Source of the DNA: Ramlibacter tataouinensis
GTDB taxonomy: Bacteria; Pseudomonadota; Gammaproteobacteria; Burkholderiales; Burkholderiaceae_C
Length of the DNA stretch: 64,000 bases
NCBI GenBank assembly: GCA_002427815.1
Contig: DIZF01000026.1
Coordinates: forward strand, 1 to 64,000
Reading direction: 5' to 3'
Shown piece after piece: positions 43,701 through 52,196 of this stretch. Within the stretch, counting starts at the first letter, position 1; the number at the start of each line of letters is the position of its first letter. The translations under genes were made by a program, and so were the position numbers. The notes under the pieces are model-generated. The model saw only the letters and a program-made list of their open reading frames with translations. It ran no database searches and was not told where the DNA came from.

Positions 43701-43852
43701 GCCTGGCGATCTTCGGCGGTCTGATCGTCAGTCAGATGCTCACGCTGTTCACCACGCCGGTGATCTATCTCGGCTTCGACAGCCTCGCCCAGCGGTGGCG
43801 GCGGCGGTCAGGCGGTGGTCGACCCGGCGCGGTCGAGGGAGCAGCCGTATGA
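40736..43852 (+). CDS. mdtB: RND efflux permease (MdtB-like)
   Basis: 1038 residues with 12 predicted membrane helices and two large periplasmic loops, the AcrB/MdtB layout. The start SRPFILRPVATSLLMVAIVLAGIVGF and the TM4 GFVVDDAIVMIENISRHIEDGE with the paired aspartates of proton relay are diagnostic, as is the terminal IGIVKKNAIMMIDFAIEAER in TM10. It overlaps mdtA by ATGA. The normal MdtBC pump uses two different RND subunits; the second follows after the 535-base repeat gap. Confidence 0.93.
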   Translation: MSPSRPFILRPVATSLLMVAIVLAGIVGFRFLPLSALPQVDYPTIQVQTLYPGGSPEVMAQTVTAPMERQFGQMPGLARMSSTSAAGVSIVTLQFNLGLALDVAEQQVQAAINAGASLLPADLPAPPIYAKVNPADAPVLTLAITSDTLPLTEVQNIVNTRLALKISQVTGVGLVTLSGGQRPAVRVQADIRTLASYGLGLDSIRTAITAANANSAKGSIDGPTRAYTINSNDQLMAAADYGKVVVAFRNGAPVRLSDVARVVQSAENVKLGAWAMTGGQLKPAIILDVQRQPGANVIATVDAIKARLPELTAGLPAAVHMDVLSDRTTGIRSSVDHVQIELILAVLLVVLVIFAFLHSPRATLIASLSVPISLIGTCGAMYLLGYSLNNLSLMSMTIATGFVVDDAIVMIENISRHIEDGEPPMEAAMRGASEIGFTIISLTVSLIAVLIPLLFMGDVVGRLFREFAVTLAITILISAAVSLTLVPMMSARWLTAHPGGETGLGGRMQRGFDRVIERYDVALQWVLERERATLLVALATMVLTVLLYIWIPKGLFPTQDTGQLQARVEATQSVSYPLMAQLQQEVARRIMQDPEVETLSSFVGVDATNNTMLHTGRMLINLKKGHGDQQDIMDRLRQRAQQVAGITLYLQPTQDLTIDAESGPTQYRFSIEAADSATVAQAAARIVQRLQTVKQVRNVVTDADASSAAVYVDIDRDSAARLNISAANIDDALYSAFGQRIVSTIFTETNQYRVILEARPDADVTPATLGMVQLRTSSGDAVPLSSIANIALRRAPLQITHVAQYPATTIGFDTAPGESLGSAVDTIRAAADEIKLPPGVTMTFLGASGAYEASLTNQLWLILAAVVCVYIVLGVLYESYIHPLTILSTLPSAGVGALLALMITGQGLGVVGIIGIILLIGIVKKNAIMMIDFAIEAERNEGKSAREAIHQAALLRFRPILMTTLAALFAAVPLMLGWGEGAELRRPLGLAIFGGLIVSQMLTLFTTPVIYLGFDSLAQRWRRRSGGGRPGAVEGAAV

Positions 43853-43908
43853 CGGGCCGGGTTTCGCCCGGCGGGCGCGGCAAGCCGGGTCTCGCCCCGG
43901 CGGGCGAC

Positions 43909-44341
43909 TTACTTTTCTTTGCTTCGCCAAAGAAAAATAAGCAAAAGAAAGGCGACCCTGCTGTCTGCGACCCCGCCGCTATGCGGCGGGGCAACCTGCG
44001 GTCAGATGGCTATAGCCGGGGGTCCGCGCAAACTCGCTACGCTCAAACAGGCGCGGACCTATCCCGGCCACCGCCATGTTCCGCAGGCGCAGCCAGAAGG
44101 GTGGGGGAGCCAACTCCCCCGCGCCTGCGAGGCGATCCTGGCTTACGCCCCTCTGGCTGTGCCTGCGATTCGCCCACGGAGCGGGGGAGAAAGACGACCG
44201 CGTGTTTGAGCGTAGCGAGTTGCGGGCGTCTTCCCCCGCGGTGGGCCAATCGCAGGGACGCCCGGCGCGCAGCGCCGGGTAACAGACAGTGGGGTCGCCT
44301 TTTCTTTGCCTACTTTCCTTTGGCGATCCAAAAGAAAGTAG
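43909..44341. repeat. 430-bp palindromic interspersed repeat element between the two RND genes
   Basis: The ends are near-inverted copies: TTACTTTTCTTTGCTTCGCC...AAGGCGACC at 43909-43957 and GGTCGCCTTTTCTTTGCCTAC...GAAAGTAG at 44293-44341. Inner blocks also pair, for example GCAAACTCGCTACGCTCAAACAGGCGCGG (44028 onwards) with GCGTGTTTGAGCGTAGCGAGTTGCGGG. Local hairpins such as CCCCGCCGC-TATGC-GGCGGGG and GGGGGAG-CCAACTCCCCC are nested within. The 535-base gap 43853-44387 holds this element and no gene. The pattern matches the large intergenic palindromic repeats scattered in Comamonadaceae genomes. Confidence 0.8.
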
Positions 44342-44387
44342 GTGCGCCGCCGGGCGCACATCCCGGCCACGGGCCGAGACGTCATAG

Positions 44388-47300
44388 ATGAACCTCTCCG
44401 AACCCTTCGTCCGCCGACCCGTCGCCACGGTGCTGCTGACCGTCGGCATCGCGCTCGCGGGCATCGCTGCGTTCTTCATGCTGGCGGTGGCGCCGCTGCC
44501 GACGGTGGACTTTCCGGTGATCGCCGTGAGCGCCAACCTGCCCGGGGCGAGTCCCGACACCATGGCCACCAGCGTCGCCACGCCGCTGGAGCGTCGCCTG
44601 GGCGTGATCGCCGGCGTCAACGAAATCACTTCGAACAGCGGCAACGGGTCCACCCGCATCATCCTGCAGTTCGACCTGAACCGGCAGATCGACGCGGCCG
44701 CGCGCGAGGTGCAGGCCGCCATCAACGCGGCCCGGGCCGATCTGCCGGCTACGCTGCGCAGCAACCCGACCTACCGCAAAGTCAACCCGTCGGCCGCGCC
44801 GGTGGTGATCCTGGCGCTGACGTCGCCGACGCGCTCGCCCGGCCAGATCTACGACGCCGTGTCCAACATCGTGCAGCAGAAGCTGTCGCAGGTGCGCGGC
44901 GTGGGCGACGTCGAACTGGGCGGCGGCTCGCTGCCGGCGGTGCGCGTGGACCTGCTGCCGTTCGCCCTCAACCGCTATGGCGTGAGCATGGAAGACGTCC
45001 GGGCCGCCCTGCAGGCCAACAGCGCCAACCGGCCCAAGGGCGCCATCGAAGGCAATGGCGAACGCCTGCAGATCTACACTGGCAGCGGAACCTTCGACAA
45101 GGCCCGGCCGACTGCCGCCGATTACCGCGGGCTGGTCGTGGCCTGGCGCAACGGCGCAGCGATCCGGCTGGCCGACGTCGCAGCCGTCAACGACAGCGTG
45201 GAGAACATCAACACGCTGGGGCTTTTCAACGGCCAGCCGGCGGTGATCGTGCTGGTCACGCTGCAGCCCGGCGCCAACGCCATCGAGACCGTGGACAGCG
45301 TGAGCGCGCTGCTGCCCGAGCTGGAGGCTGAGCTGCCGCAGGACATCAAGCTGCAGGTGGCGACCGATCGCACCCATTCGATCCGCGCGTCGCTGCACGA
45401 GGTGGAAGTCACGCTGCTGATCGCGGTGACGCTGGTGGTGCTGGTGGTGAGCGCGTTCCTGCGCAGCGTCCGGGCCACCATCATTCCGGCGGTGGCGACC
45501 GCCGTGTCGTTGCTGGGCACTTTCGGCGTCATGTACCTGCTGGGTTTTTCGCTCAACAACCTGAGCCTGATGGCGCTCACGGTGGCGACGGGCTTCGTGG
45601 TGGACGACGCGATCGTGGTGCTGGAAAACACCAGCCGCCACATCGAGGCCGGCATGGACCGCTTCAAGGCCGCGCTGCTCGGCGCGCGCGAGGTCGGCTT
45701 CACCGTGCTGTCGATCAGCCTGTCGCTGGTGGCGGTGTTCATCCCGCTGCTGTTCATGGGCGGGCAGGTGGGACGGCTGTTCCGCGAGTTCGCGGTGACG
45801 CTGTCGGCCGCCGTCATGATCTCGCTGGTCATCTCGCTCACCACCACGCCGATGATGTGCGCCTGGCTGCTCAAGCCCGATGCGCAACGGCGCGAACCCG
45901 GGCGGCTGGCGCGCTGGCTGGAAGGCGCTTTCACGGGCGTGCGGCGCGGCTACGAACACAGCCTGGACTGGGCGCTGCACGCGCAATGGCTGGTGCTGCT
46001 GATCCTGGTGCTGGTGATAGCCCTGAACGGCTACCTCTTCGTCATGGTGCCCAAGGGCTTCTTCCCGCAGCAGGACACCGGCCAGATCCAGGGCGGCATG
46101 CGCGCCGACCAGAGCATCTCGTTCCAGGCCATGCAGGACAAGTTGCGCCAGCTCGTCAACATCATCCGCAGCGACCCCGCGGTGGACACGGTGGTGGGCT
46201 TCACCGGCGGCAGCCGCGCGGGCGGTGGCTTCGTGTTCGTCAACCTCAAGCCGGCATCGCAAAGAACCGAACGCGGCCAGGCCGTGATCGCCCGGCTGCG
46301 CCCGCAACTGGCGCGCGTTACCGGCATCAGCCTGTTCCTCAACCCGGTGCAGGACCTGCGCATGGGCGGGCGCCAGAGCAACAGCACCTACCAGTACACC
46401 CTCAAGAGCGACAACATTGCCGACCTGCACCGGTGGGCGACACGGCTCGCCGAAGCGATGAAGCGGCAGCCGGCCCTCACCGATGTGGACACCGACCAGG
46501 AGGACAACGGCGTCGAGAGCTACGTGGAAGTCGACAAGGATTCGGCGTCGCGGCTGGGCATCAACTCGCGCGACGTGGACAACGCGCTGTACGACGCATT
46601 CGGCCAGCGCCAGGTGGCCACCATCTACAGCGAGCTGAACCAGTACCACGTTGTGCTGGGGCTGGCGCCGCAGTACATGCGCAGCCCCGAGGCGCTCAAG
46701 GACCTCTACGTGCCGGCGCGCGGCACGACAGGGTCGACAGCAACCGCTGCCGCCTCCACCACGTCCACGGCGACGTCCACGGCGACCACGGCGACCACGA
46801 CGACAGCTGCCAGTGTGATCAACCCGGCGCTGCGCGACCAGGCCACCGGACAGGCGGTGAACACCAGGCCGACCACGATGGTCCCGCTGTCGGCCATCGC
46901 GCGTTTTTCCGAGCGGCCCACCGCCAGCTCGGTCAGTCACCAGGACGCGGAACTCGCCACCACCATTTCGTACAACCTGGCCGATGGCCGCGTGCTGGCG
47001 GACGGCGAGTCCGCCGTGCGCCAGGCCGAGGCCGAGATCGGCCTGCCGATCAATGTGCGCGGCAGCTTCCAGGGCACCGCGAAGGCGGTGCAGGATTCGC
47101 AAAAGGAGCAGCCGATGCTGATCGTGCTGGCCATCGTGGTCATCTACATTGTGCTGGGCGTGCTGTACGAAAGCCTGGTGCATCCGGTCACCGTGCTGTC
47201 CACGCTGCCCTCGGCCGGGGTCGGTGCCGTGCTGGCGCTGCTGATCTTCCGGCTGGAGCTTTCCATCATCGCCCTGATCGGCCTGTTCCTGCTGATCGGC

Positions 47301-47654
47301 ATCGTCAAGAAGAACGCCATTCTGATCATCGACTTCGCACTTGACGCCGAGCGCTCGCGCGGACTCTCGGCCTATGACGCGGTGCGCGAGGCCTGCCTGC
47401 TGCGCTTCCGGCCCATCCTCATGACCACGCTCGCGGCCGGCCTCGGCGCATTGCCGCTGGCAGTGGGCTTCGGCGAAGGCGCGGAGCTGCGCCGGCCGCT
47501 GGGCATCGCCATCATCGGCGGCCTCATCGCCAGCCAGGTCATCACCCTGCTCACAACCCCGGTGGTGTACCTGCTGCTGGACAAGCTGCGCCGGCGCAGC
47601 CCGCTGGAGCGCCAGCTGGGCCGCCACCCGGTGCCCGATCCCCAACCGCAATGA
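44388..47654 (+). CDS. mdtC: RND efflux permease (MdtC-like)
   Basis: 1088 residues, 12 membrane helices. The N-terminus SEPFVRRPVATVLLTVGIALAGIAAFFML and the TM4 motif GFVVDDAIVVLENTSRHIEAG match MdtC/MexF-type pumps. A low-complexity Thr/Ala/Ser insertion of about 30 residues (around codons 779-810, TTGSTATAAASTTSTAT...) sits in the second periplasmic domain and accounts for its extra length. The ATG is close to the repeat element; no separate promoter is evident. It overlaps the OMF gene by ATGA. Likely exports hydrophobic compounds such as bile-acid-like or aromatic substances. Confidence 0.92.
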   Translation: MNLSEPFVRRPVATVLLTVGIALAGIAAFFMLAVAPLPTVDFPVIAVSANLPGASPDTMATSVATPLERRLGVIAGVNEITSNSGNGSTRIILQFDLNRQIDAAAREVQAAINAARADLPATLRSNPTYRKVNPSAAPVVILALTSPTRSPGQIYDAVSNIVQQKLSQVRGVGDVELGGGSLPAVRVDLLPFALNRYGVSMEDVRAALQANSANRPKGAIEGNGERLQIYTGSGTFDKARPTAADYRGLVVAWRNGAAIRLADVAAVNDSVENINTLGLFNGQPAVIVLVTLQPGANAIETVDSVSALLPELEAELPQDIKLQVATDRTHSIRASLHEVEVTLLIAVTLVVLVVSAFLRSVRATIIPAVATAVSLLGTFGVMYLLGFSLNNLSLMALTVATGFVVDDAIVVLENTSRHIEAGMDRFKAALLGAREVGFTVLSISLSLVAVFIPLLFMGGQVGRLFREFAVTLSAAVMISLVISLTTTPMMCAWLLKPDAQRREPGRLARWLEGAFTGVRRGYEHSLDWALHAQWLVLLILVLVIALNGYLFVMVPKGFFPQQDTGQIQGGMRADQSISFQAMQDKLRQLVNIIRSDPAVDTVVGFTGGSRAGGGFVFVNLKPASQRTERGQAVIARLRPQLARVTGISLFLNPVQDLRMGGRQSNSTYQYTLKSDNIADLHRWATRLAEAMKRQPALTDVDTDQEDNGVESYVEVDKDSASRLGINSRDVDNALYDAFGQRQVATIYSELNQYHVVLGLAPQYMRSPEALKDLYVPARGTTGSTATAAASTTSTATSTATTATTTTAASVINPALRDQATGQAVNTRPTTMVPLSAIARFSERPTASSVSHQDAELATTISYNLADGRVLADGESAVRQAEAEIGLPINVRGSFQGTAKAVQDSQKEQPMLIVLAIVVIYIVLGVLYESLVHPVTVLSTLPSAGVGAVLALLIFRLELSIIALIGLFLLIGIVKKNAILIIDFALDAERSRGLSAYDAVREACLLRFRPILMTTLAAGLGALPLAVGFGEGAELRRPLGIAIIGGLIASQVITLLTTPVVYLLLDKLRRRSPLERQLGRHPVPDPQPQ

Positions 47655-49075
47655 TCGTGACCCAATCCATGCGATATCTGTTTCCGCCTTGCGGCCCCGC
47701 TGTGCTCGTGCTGGCGCTCGCCCTGGCTGGCTGCGCTGTCGGGCCCGCCTACCAGCGGCCCGACGTGGCAACGCCGGCGGCGTTCAAGGAAGGGCGCGGC
47801 GAATGGGTGAAGGCGGTGCCGGCCGACACGCTGGAGCGCGGGCCGTGGTGGGAGCTGTTCAACGATCCGCAGCTCAACCAGCTGGCAGCGCAGGTGGAAG
47901 TGTCGAACCAGAACGTGGCGGCGGCCGTGGCGGCCTATGCCCAGGCGCGCGCGCTGGTGGCCCAGCAGCGCGCCGGGCTGTTCCCGGCGGTCTCGCTCGA
48001 CGCCGGCGCCAACCGCAGCGGCAGCGGCAGCGGCGGCAAGACACCGGCGCACAGCACCTACCAGATCAGCATCGGCGGCAGCTGGGAGCCCGATGTCTGG
48101 GGCCGCCTCGGACGCGGTGTCGAGGGTGCGCAGGCGGGTGCGCAGGCCAGTCTGGCGGACCTGCGGGCCGCTACCTTGTCGGCCCAGGGCGAACTGGCCA
48201 CCGACTACTTCAACCTGCGCCAATCCGACGCGCAGATTGCGCTGCAGGCGCAGACCATCGAAGGCTATCAGCGCAGCTTGCGGATCACGCAGAACCGCTA
48301 CAACGCGGGCATCGTGCCGCGTACCGACGTGCTGCAGGCGCAGACCCAGCTGGCCAACGCCCAGGCCGACCAGCTGGGACTGGAGCGCCAGCGGGCTGTG
48401 CTGGAGCATGCGATCGCGGTGCTGGTGGGCAAGGCCCCGGCCGACTTCAACCTGGCGGCCCGGCCGACCTGGGAAGGCATCGTCCCCGATGTGCCGTTCG
48501 ACGTGCCCTCCACGCTACTGCAACGCCGACCCGATATCGCGGCCGCCGAGCGCCGCGCGGCGCAGGCCAACGAGCAGATCGGGATCGCCGAGGCGGCCTT
48601 CTTCCCGAGCCTGCAACTGTCGGGCTCGGCGGGCCTGGGGGCCGCAAGCATCGGCGACCTGTTCAAGGCATCGTCGCTCGTGTGGTCGCTGGGCGCGTCG
48701 CTGGCACAGACCGTCTTCGATGCCGGCGCCACCCGCGCCCGTGTCGAAAGTGCCCGCGCCGGCCTGGAGCAGGCGGCGGCCCATTACCGCCAGACCGTGC
48801 TGGCGGCGTTCCAGAGCGTCGAGGACCAGCTCATCGCCTCGCGCATCCTGCAGCAGCAATTGGTGCTGCGCGATCAGGCCGCGCAGGCCGCCAACCTGGT
48901 GGAGCAGCAGGTGCTGAATCGTTACCAGGCGGGACAGGTGAACTACACCGACGTGATCACCGCCCAGGTGACCGCGCAAAGCGCCCGCCGCGCCGTGGCG
49001 CAGGCGCTGTCGGACCGGCAGGTTGCCGCGGTGGCCTTGATCCAGGCGCTGGGCGGGGGCTGGCGCGGCTTCTAG
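47651..49075 (+). CDS. Outer-membrane efflux lipoprotein, NodT/OprM family
   Basis: 474 residues. The lipobox is LALAGCAV (Cys near 27), so it is a lipoprotein. It continues GPAYQRPDVATPAAFKE, the NodT-family start, with two TolC-like helical repeats (ALEQARALVAQQRAGLFPAVSLDAG-type and LLQRRPDIAAAERRAAQANEQIGIAEAAFFPSLQLSGSAGLG). Forms the outer-membrane exit duct of the MdtABC-like pump. Ends the operon. Confidence 0.92.
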   Translation: MIVTQSMRYLFPPCGPAVLVLALALAGCAVGPAYQRPDVATPAAFKEGRGEWVKAVPADTLERGPWWELFNDPQLNQLAAQVEVSNQNVAAAVAAYAQARALVAQQRAGLFPAVSLDAGANRSGSGSGGKTPAHSTYQISIGGSWEPDVWGRLGRGVEGAQAGAQASLADLRAATLSAQGELATDYFNLRQSDAQIALQAQTIEGYQRSLRITQNRYNAGIVPRTDVLQAQTQLANAQADQLGLERQRAVLEHAIAVLVGKAPADFNLAARPTWEGIVPDVPFDVPSTLLQRRPDIAAAERRAAQANEQIGIAEAAFFPSLQLSGSAGLGAASIGDLFKASSLVWSLGASLAQTVFDAGATRARVESARAGLEQAAAHYRQTVLAAFQSVEDQLIASRILQQQLVLRDQAAQAANLVEQQVLNRYQAGQVNYTDVITAQVTAQSARRAVAQALSDRQVAAVALIQALGGGWRGF

Positions 49076-49193
49076 CAGCCACTCGTTTCTGCGCGACGTG
49101 TTTTGCGGCAGCGGTCACGAAGACATGGGCGGCGTGGGTCATGATGAGGTGCCACCGGGGTGAAACGAACAGACAACGCGCGGAAGGGCGAGA

Positions 49194-49320
49194 TCAGTCC
49201 CGCCGCATGAGCTCCCGCCCGATGATGAGTTGCTGAATCTGCGTCGTGCCATTCGGGCGTGCGTCTTTCGAGGAAGGCCTTCATGCCCTCGTGCGCGTCA
49301 AGGCCTCGGTGTTCGATCAG
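49194..49320 (-). pseudogene. Fused tails of a badK-like hydratase and an acyl-CoA dehydrogenase gene
   Basis: Immediately after aliA, the minus strand reads in one frame LIEHRGLDAHEGMKAFLERR followed by TPEWH (49320 down to about 49246), the C-terminus of a BadK/enoyl-CoA hydratase. In another frame it reads GTTQIQQLIIGRELMRRD plus stop (about 49250 to 49194), the C-terminus of an acyl-CoA dehydrogenase. They join across GAATGGCACGAC with no intervening sequence. The bodies of both genes are gone. In ali/bad clusters hydratase and dehydrogenase genes follow aliA, so this looks like a deletion scar. Confidence 0.8.
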
Positions 49321-50960
49321 GCAGCGCCTTCGCGCAGCATCTCGCGCAGCTTGAATTTCTGGATCTTTCCGGAGGGAGTGGCGGGCATCGCGTCGCGCAC
49401 GACGAGGCGCTCCGGGATGTACTGCACGGCGATCTTCTGGGATTTCAGAAATTCGACGATCGAAGGCAGGTCGATGGTCTGGCCCGGCCTGGGAACGACC
49501 ACCGCGCAGGCGCGCTCGCCCAGGCGTTCATCGGGGTAGGCCACGATGGCCGCCATCGCGATGGCCGGATGCCGGTACAGCAGCGCCTCGATCTCGACCA
49601 CCGGGATGTTCTCGCCGCCGCGGATGATCACATCCTTGCTGCGTCCGGTGATGCGGATGTAGCCTTGCGCGTCCATCCGCGCCAGGTCACCGCTGTCGAA
49701 CCAGCCATCCGCATCGGTGCCGTTCCATTGCGGGCGCTTCAGGTAGCCGCCGAAGTTCGAAACCGATCGCACCAGCAATTTGCCGGCCTGGCCGGCCGCA
49801 AGCGGGACGTCATTGACGTCGACCACCTTGAGCTCCACGCCCGGCAGCGGGCGGCCGTCGGTGGCGAAAGCGCGCTCGTCATCGTCGTTGAGATTGATCA
49901 AGGTGACTGCGCCGTTCTCCGTCATGCCCCAGGCCGACACTATTTTTGTGCCGAGGGCCTTGCGCGCCTGCTCCACCAGCGGCCCCGGAATCGGCGCGCC
50001 GGCACAGAGGAAGGTGCGCAGTGTCGGCACGCTCTTGCCGGACTCGGCCACGTTCCTGGCCAGGTCGGCCAGGAACGGCGTGGACGCCATGGTGAAGGTC
50101 GCGCCTTCCGCACGGATCAGGTCGATCGCCTTGAGCGGCTCCCAGATGTCCAGCAGCACGGCGCTGGCGCGCAGCATGATGGGCATCATCAGCCCGTACA
50201 TGAAGCCGGTCTGGTGCGCCATGGGCGAGGCCATGAGCACCACGTCGTTCGCGCCGAGGTGCAGGCGCTCGGCGTAGGGAACGATGTTGGCCATGGTGGT
50301 GTTGGCCGTGTGCATCACGCCTTTGGGCTCGCCGGTGGTGCCCGAGGTGTAGATCAGCTGGGTCACGTCGTCGGGGCCGGGGCGATGCTGCGTCAGGATG
50401 CCCTTCGCGTCCGGCTCCTTCTCCCAGGCCGGCCCGGCCAGCAACGCATCGAAGCTGTTGGCGCCCGCACCGCCCACCACCACGATCTGCTTCAAGTCCG
50501 GCAGGCTCGGCTGCAGGGCGGCGACCATGTTCTCGTAGTCGAAGCCGCGGAACAGCTTGGGGACGATCACCACCTTGGCCTCGCCGTGCTTGAGCATGAA
50601 CGACAGCTCGCGTTCCCGGAAGATGTGCATCAGCGGGTTCATCACCGCGCCGATGCGCGAGCACGCCAGGTAGGTGACGGTGAACTGCCACCAGTTGGGC
50701 AACTGGCAGGCGACCACATCGTTGTGGCCCACGCCCAGGCGGGCCAGCCCCAAGGCCACGCGATCGGCCATGGCCGCCAGCTCGCGGTAGGTGAAGCGGG
50801 TCGTGGTGCCGCTTTCGCCCTGCACTGCCGTGAGCGCCAGCTTGTCCGGACAGCTGGCGACGCAGGCGTCCAGGTCGTCGTTGATGGTCCTGTCGTGCCA
50901 GAAGCCTTGCACCACGCTGCGGGCCCGACGGGGTGCAATGAGTACGGCGTCGAATTCCAT
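49317..50960 (-). CDS. aliA: Cyclohexanecarboxylate-CoA ligase, AliA type
   Basis: 547 residues, ANL superfamily adenylate-forming ligase. Core motifs are IYTSGTTGEPKGVMHTANTT (ATP loop), WGMTENGAV, GWFDSGDLARMDAQGYIRITGRSKDVIIRGGENIPVVEIE and the C-terminal lysine in PATPSGKIQKFKL. It resembles AliA, which activates cyclohexanecarboxylate with ATP and CoA; assignment rests on its neighbours aliB and badI and on the regulator. AGGAGACAAGACC precedes the ATG. The stop overlaps a remnant of the following hydratase. Confidence 0.85.
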   Translation of the reverse strand: MEFDAVLIAPRRARSVVQGFWHDRTINDDLDACVASCPDKLALTAVQGESGTTTRFTYRELAAMADRVALGLARLGVGHNDVVACQLPNWWQFTVTYLACSRIGAVMNPLMHIFRERELSFMLKHGEAKVVIVPKLFRGFDYENMVAALQPSLPDLKQIVVVGGAGANSFDALLAGPAWEKEPDAKGILTQHRPGPDDVTQLIYTSGTTGEPKGVMHTANTTMANIVPYAERLHLGANDVVLMASPMAHQTGFMYGLMMPIMLRASAVLLDIWEPLKAIDLIRAEGATFTMASTPFLADLARNVAESGKSVPTLRTFLCAGAPIPGPLVEQARKALGTKIVSAWGMTENGAVTLINLNDDDERAFATDGRPLPGVELKVVDVNDVPLAAGQAGKLLVRSVSNFGGYLKRPQWNGTDADGWFDSGDLARMDAQGYIRITGRSKDVIIRGGENIPVVEIEALLYRHPAIAMAAIVAYPDERLGERACAVVVPRPGQTIDLPSIVEFLKSQKIAVQYIPERLVVRDAMPATPSGKIQKFKLREMLREGAA

Positions 50961-50996
50961 GGTCTTGTCTCCTCGTTGTACGGCGGGTGAGAGCGG

Positions 50997-52148
50997 TCAG
51001 GCGGGCACGGCGCCGCGTCCGGCGCGGCTGCGCGCGATGATGGTCTTCATGATCTGGGCCGTGCCGTCGCCGATCTGGAAGCCCAGCACGTCGCGCAGCC
51101 GCTGCTCCATCACGCCCCGATCGTAGCCGCCATGGCCGAACATCAGCAGGCACTGGTGGACGACGTCGTAGGCGAGCTTGGGGCCCCACCACTTGCACAT
51201 CGCGGCCTGCGCGCTGTGCGGCGCGCCCTTGTCCTTGAGCCACAAGGTTTGCAGGCACAGCAGGCGCGCTGCCTCCACCTGGGTGTCGAAGTCCGCCAGC
51301 GGGTGCGACACGCCCTGGAACGCCGACAGCGGCTTGCCGAAGGCTTCGCGCTGCGCCACGTACTCCCAGGTTTCCTCCAGTGCCACCCGCGCGACGGCCA
51401 GCACCTGCAGGCCGATCAGCGCGCGCGAGAAATCGAAGCCCTGCATCACCTGCACGAAGCCCTTGTTCTCGTCGCCGAGCCGGTGGTTCACCGGCACGCG
51501 CACGTTCTCGAAGAAGATCGAACCCCGGCCAATGGCGCGCTGGCCGTGGCAGTCGAAGCGGTTGGTCGTGATCCCCGGCACATCCATCGGCACCAGCAGC
51601 GCCGTGACGCCGTGCGCGGCTGAATCGACGGAACCGGTGCGACCGAACACCACGGTGGCATCGGCCTGGTCGGCCGCCGAGATGGACGTCTTTTCGCCAT
51701 TGATCACGTACTCGTCGCCGACACGTTCGACGCGCAGGCGCAGATTGGCGGCATCGGAGCCGCCGCGCGGCTCGGTCAGTGCAATCGCGAGCAGCGCCTG
51801 GCCCTGCGTGAGCTTCGCGAGCCAGGGCCGGACCACCTCGGGCTGGCCGTGCTGCGACAGGATCTGGCCGTTCAGCGAGGCCAGCAGGTTGATGTAGCTG
51901 ATGCTCAGGTCGGCGCGGGCGATCTCTTCGTGGATCACGCCGGCCGCGAGACATCCCATGCCCTGGCCGCCGAAGGCCTCGGGCAGCTCCGGCGCGATGA
52001 AGCCCATTTCACCCATCTCGCGCATCAGCGTGCGGTCGAGGACGCGGGTCTTGTCGCGTTCCAGGAAGCCGGGCGCGACCCGCCCAGTGGCAAAACGGCG
52101 CGCGTGGTCGGCCAGCGCACAGAGGTCTTCGTCGATGTAGGGGTTCAT
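50997..52148 (-). CDS. aliB: Cyclohexanecarboxyl-CoA dehydrogenase, AliB type
   Basis: 383 residues, acyl-CoA dehydrogenase family. FAD contacts are in ALTEPRGGSDAANLRL and ISAADQADATVV; the C-terminal active region is CLLMFGHGGYDRGVMEQRLRDVLGFQIGDGTAQIMKTII, where the usual catalytic Glu position of medium-chain enzymes (near the YDRG motif) is not an obvious Glu. AliB introduces the ring double bond of cyclohexanecarboxyl-CoA to give cyclohex-1-ene-1-carboxyl-CoA. It lies between badI and aliA in the same operon, GGAGACATC before the ATG. Confidence 0.85.
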   Translation of the reverse strand: MNPYIDEDLCALADHARRFATGRVAPGFLERDKTRVLDRTLMREMGEMGFIAPELPEAFGGQGMGCLAAGVIHEEIARADLSISYINLLASLNGQILSQHGQPEVVRPWLAKLTQGQALLAIALTEPRGGSDAANLRLRVERVGDEYVINGEKTSISAADQADATVVFGRTGSVDSAAHGVTALLVPMDVPGITTNRFDCHGQRAIGRGSIFFENVRVPVNHRLGDENKGFVQVMQGFDFSRALIGLQVLAVARVALEETWEYVAQREAFGKPLSAFQGVSHPLADFDTQVEAARLLCLQTLWLKDKGAPHSAQAAMCKWWGPKLAYDVVHQCLLMFGHGGYDRGVMEQRLRDVLGFQIGDGTAQIMKTIIARSRAGRGAVPA

Positions 52149-52196
52149 GATGTCTCCAGTGGCGGGCCAGCCTGCTGCGTCAGGCGGCCGGGCTTC

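Noticed and set aside
43909..44341. A complete insertion sequence between the RND genes
   Set aside because: No transposase frame is present and no target-site duplication is obvious; it fits an interspersed palindromic repeat better.
44382..47771. An 1129-codon minus-strand frame opposite mdtC
   Set aside because: Antisense of a clear RND pump; low information and no homology-like pattern.
49230..50990. A 586-codon plus-strand frame opposite aliA
   Set aside because: Antisense of an adenylate-forming ligase with no supporting signal.
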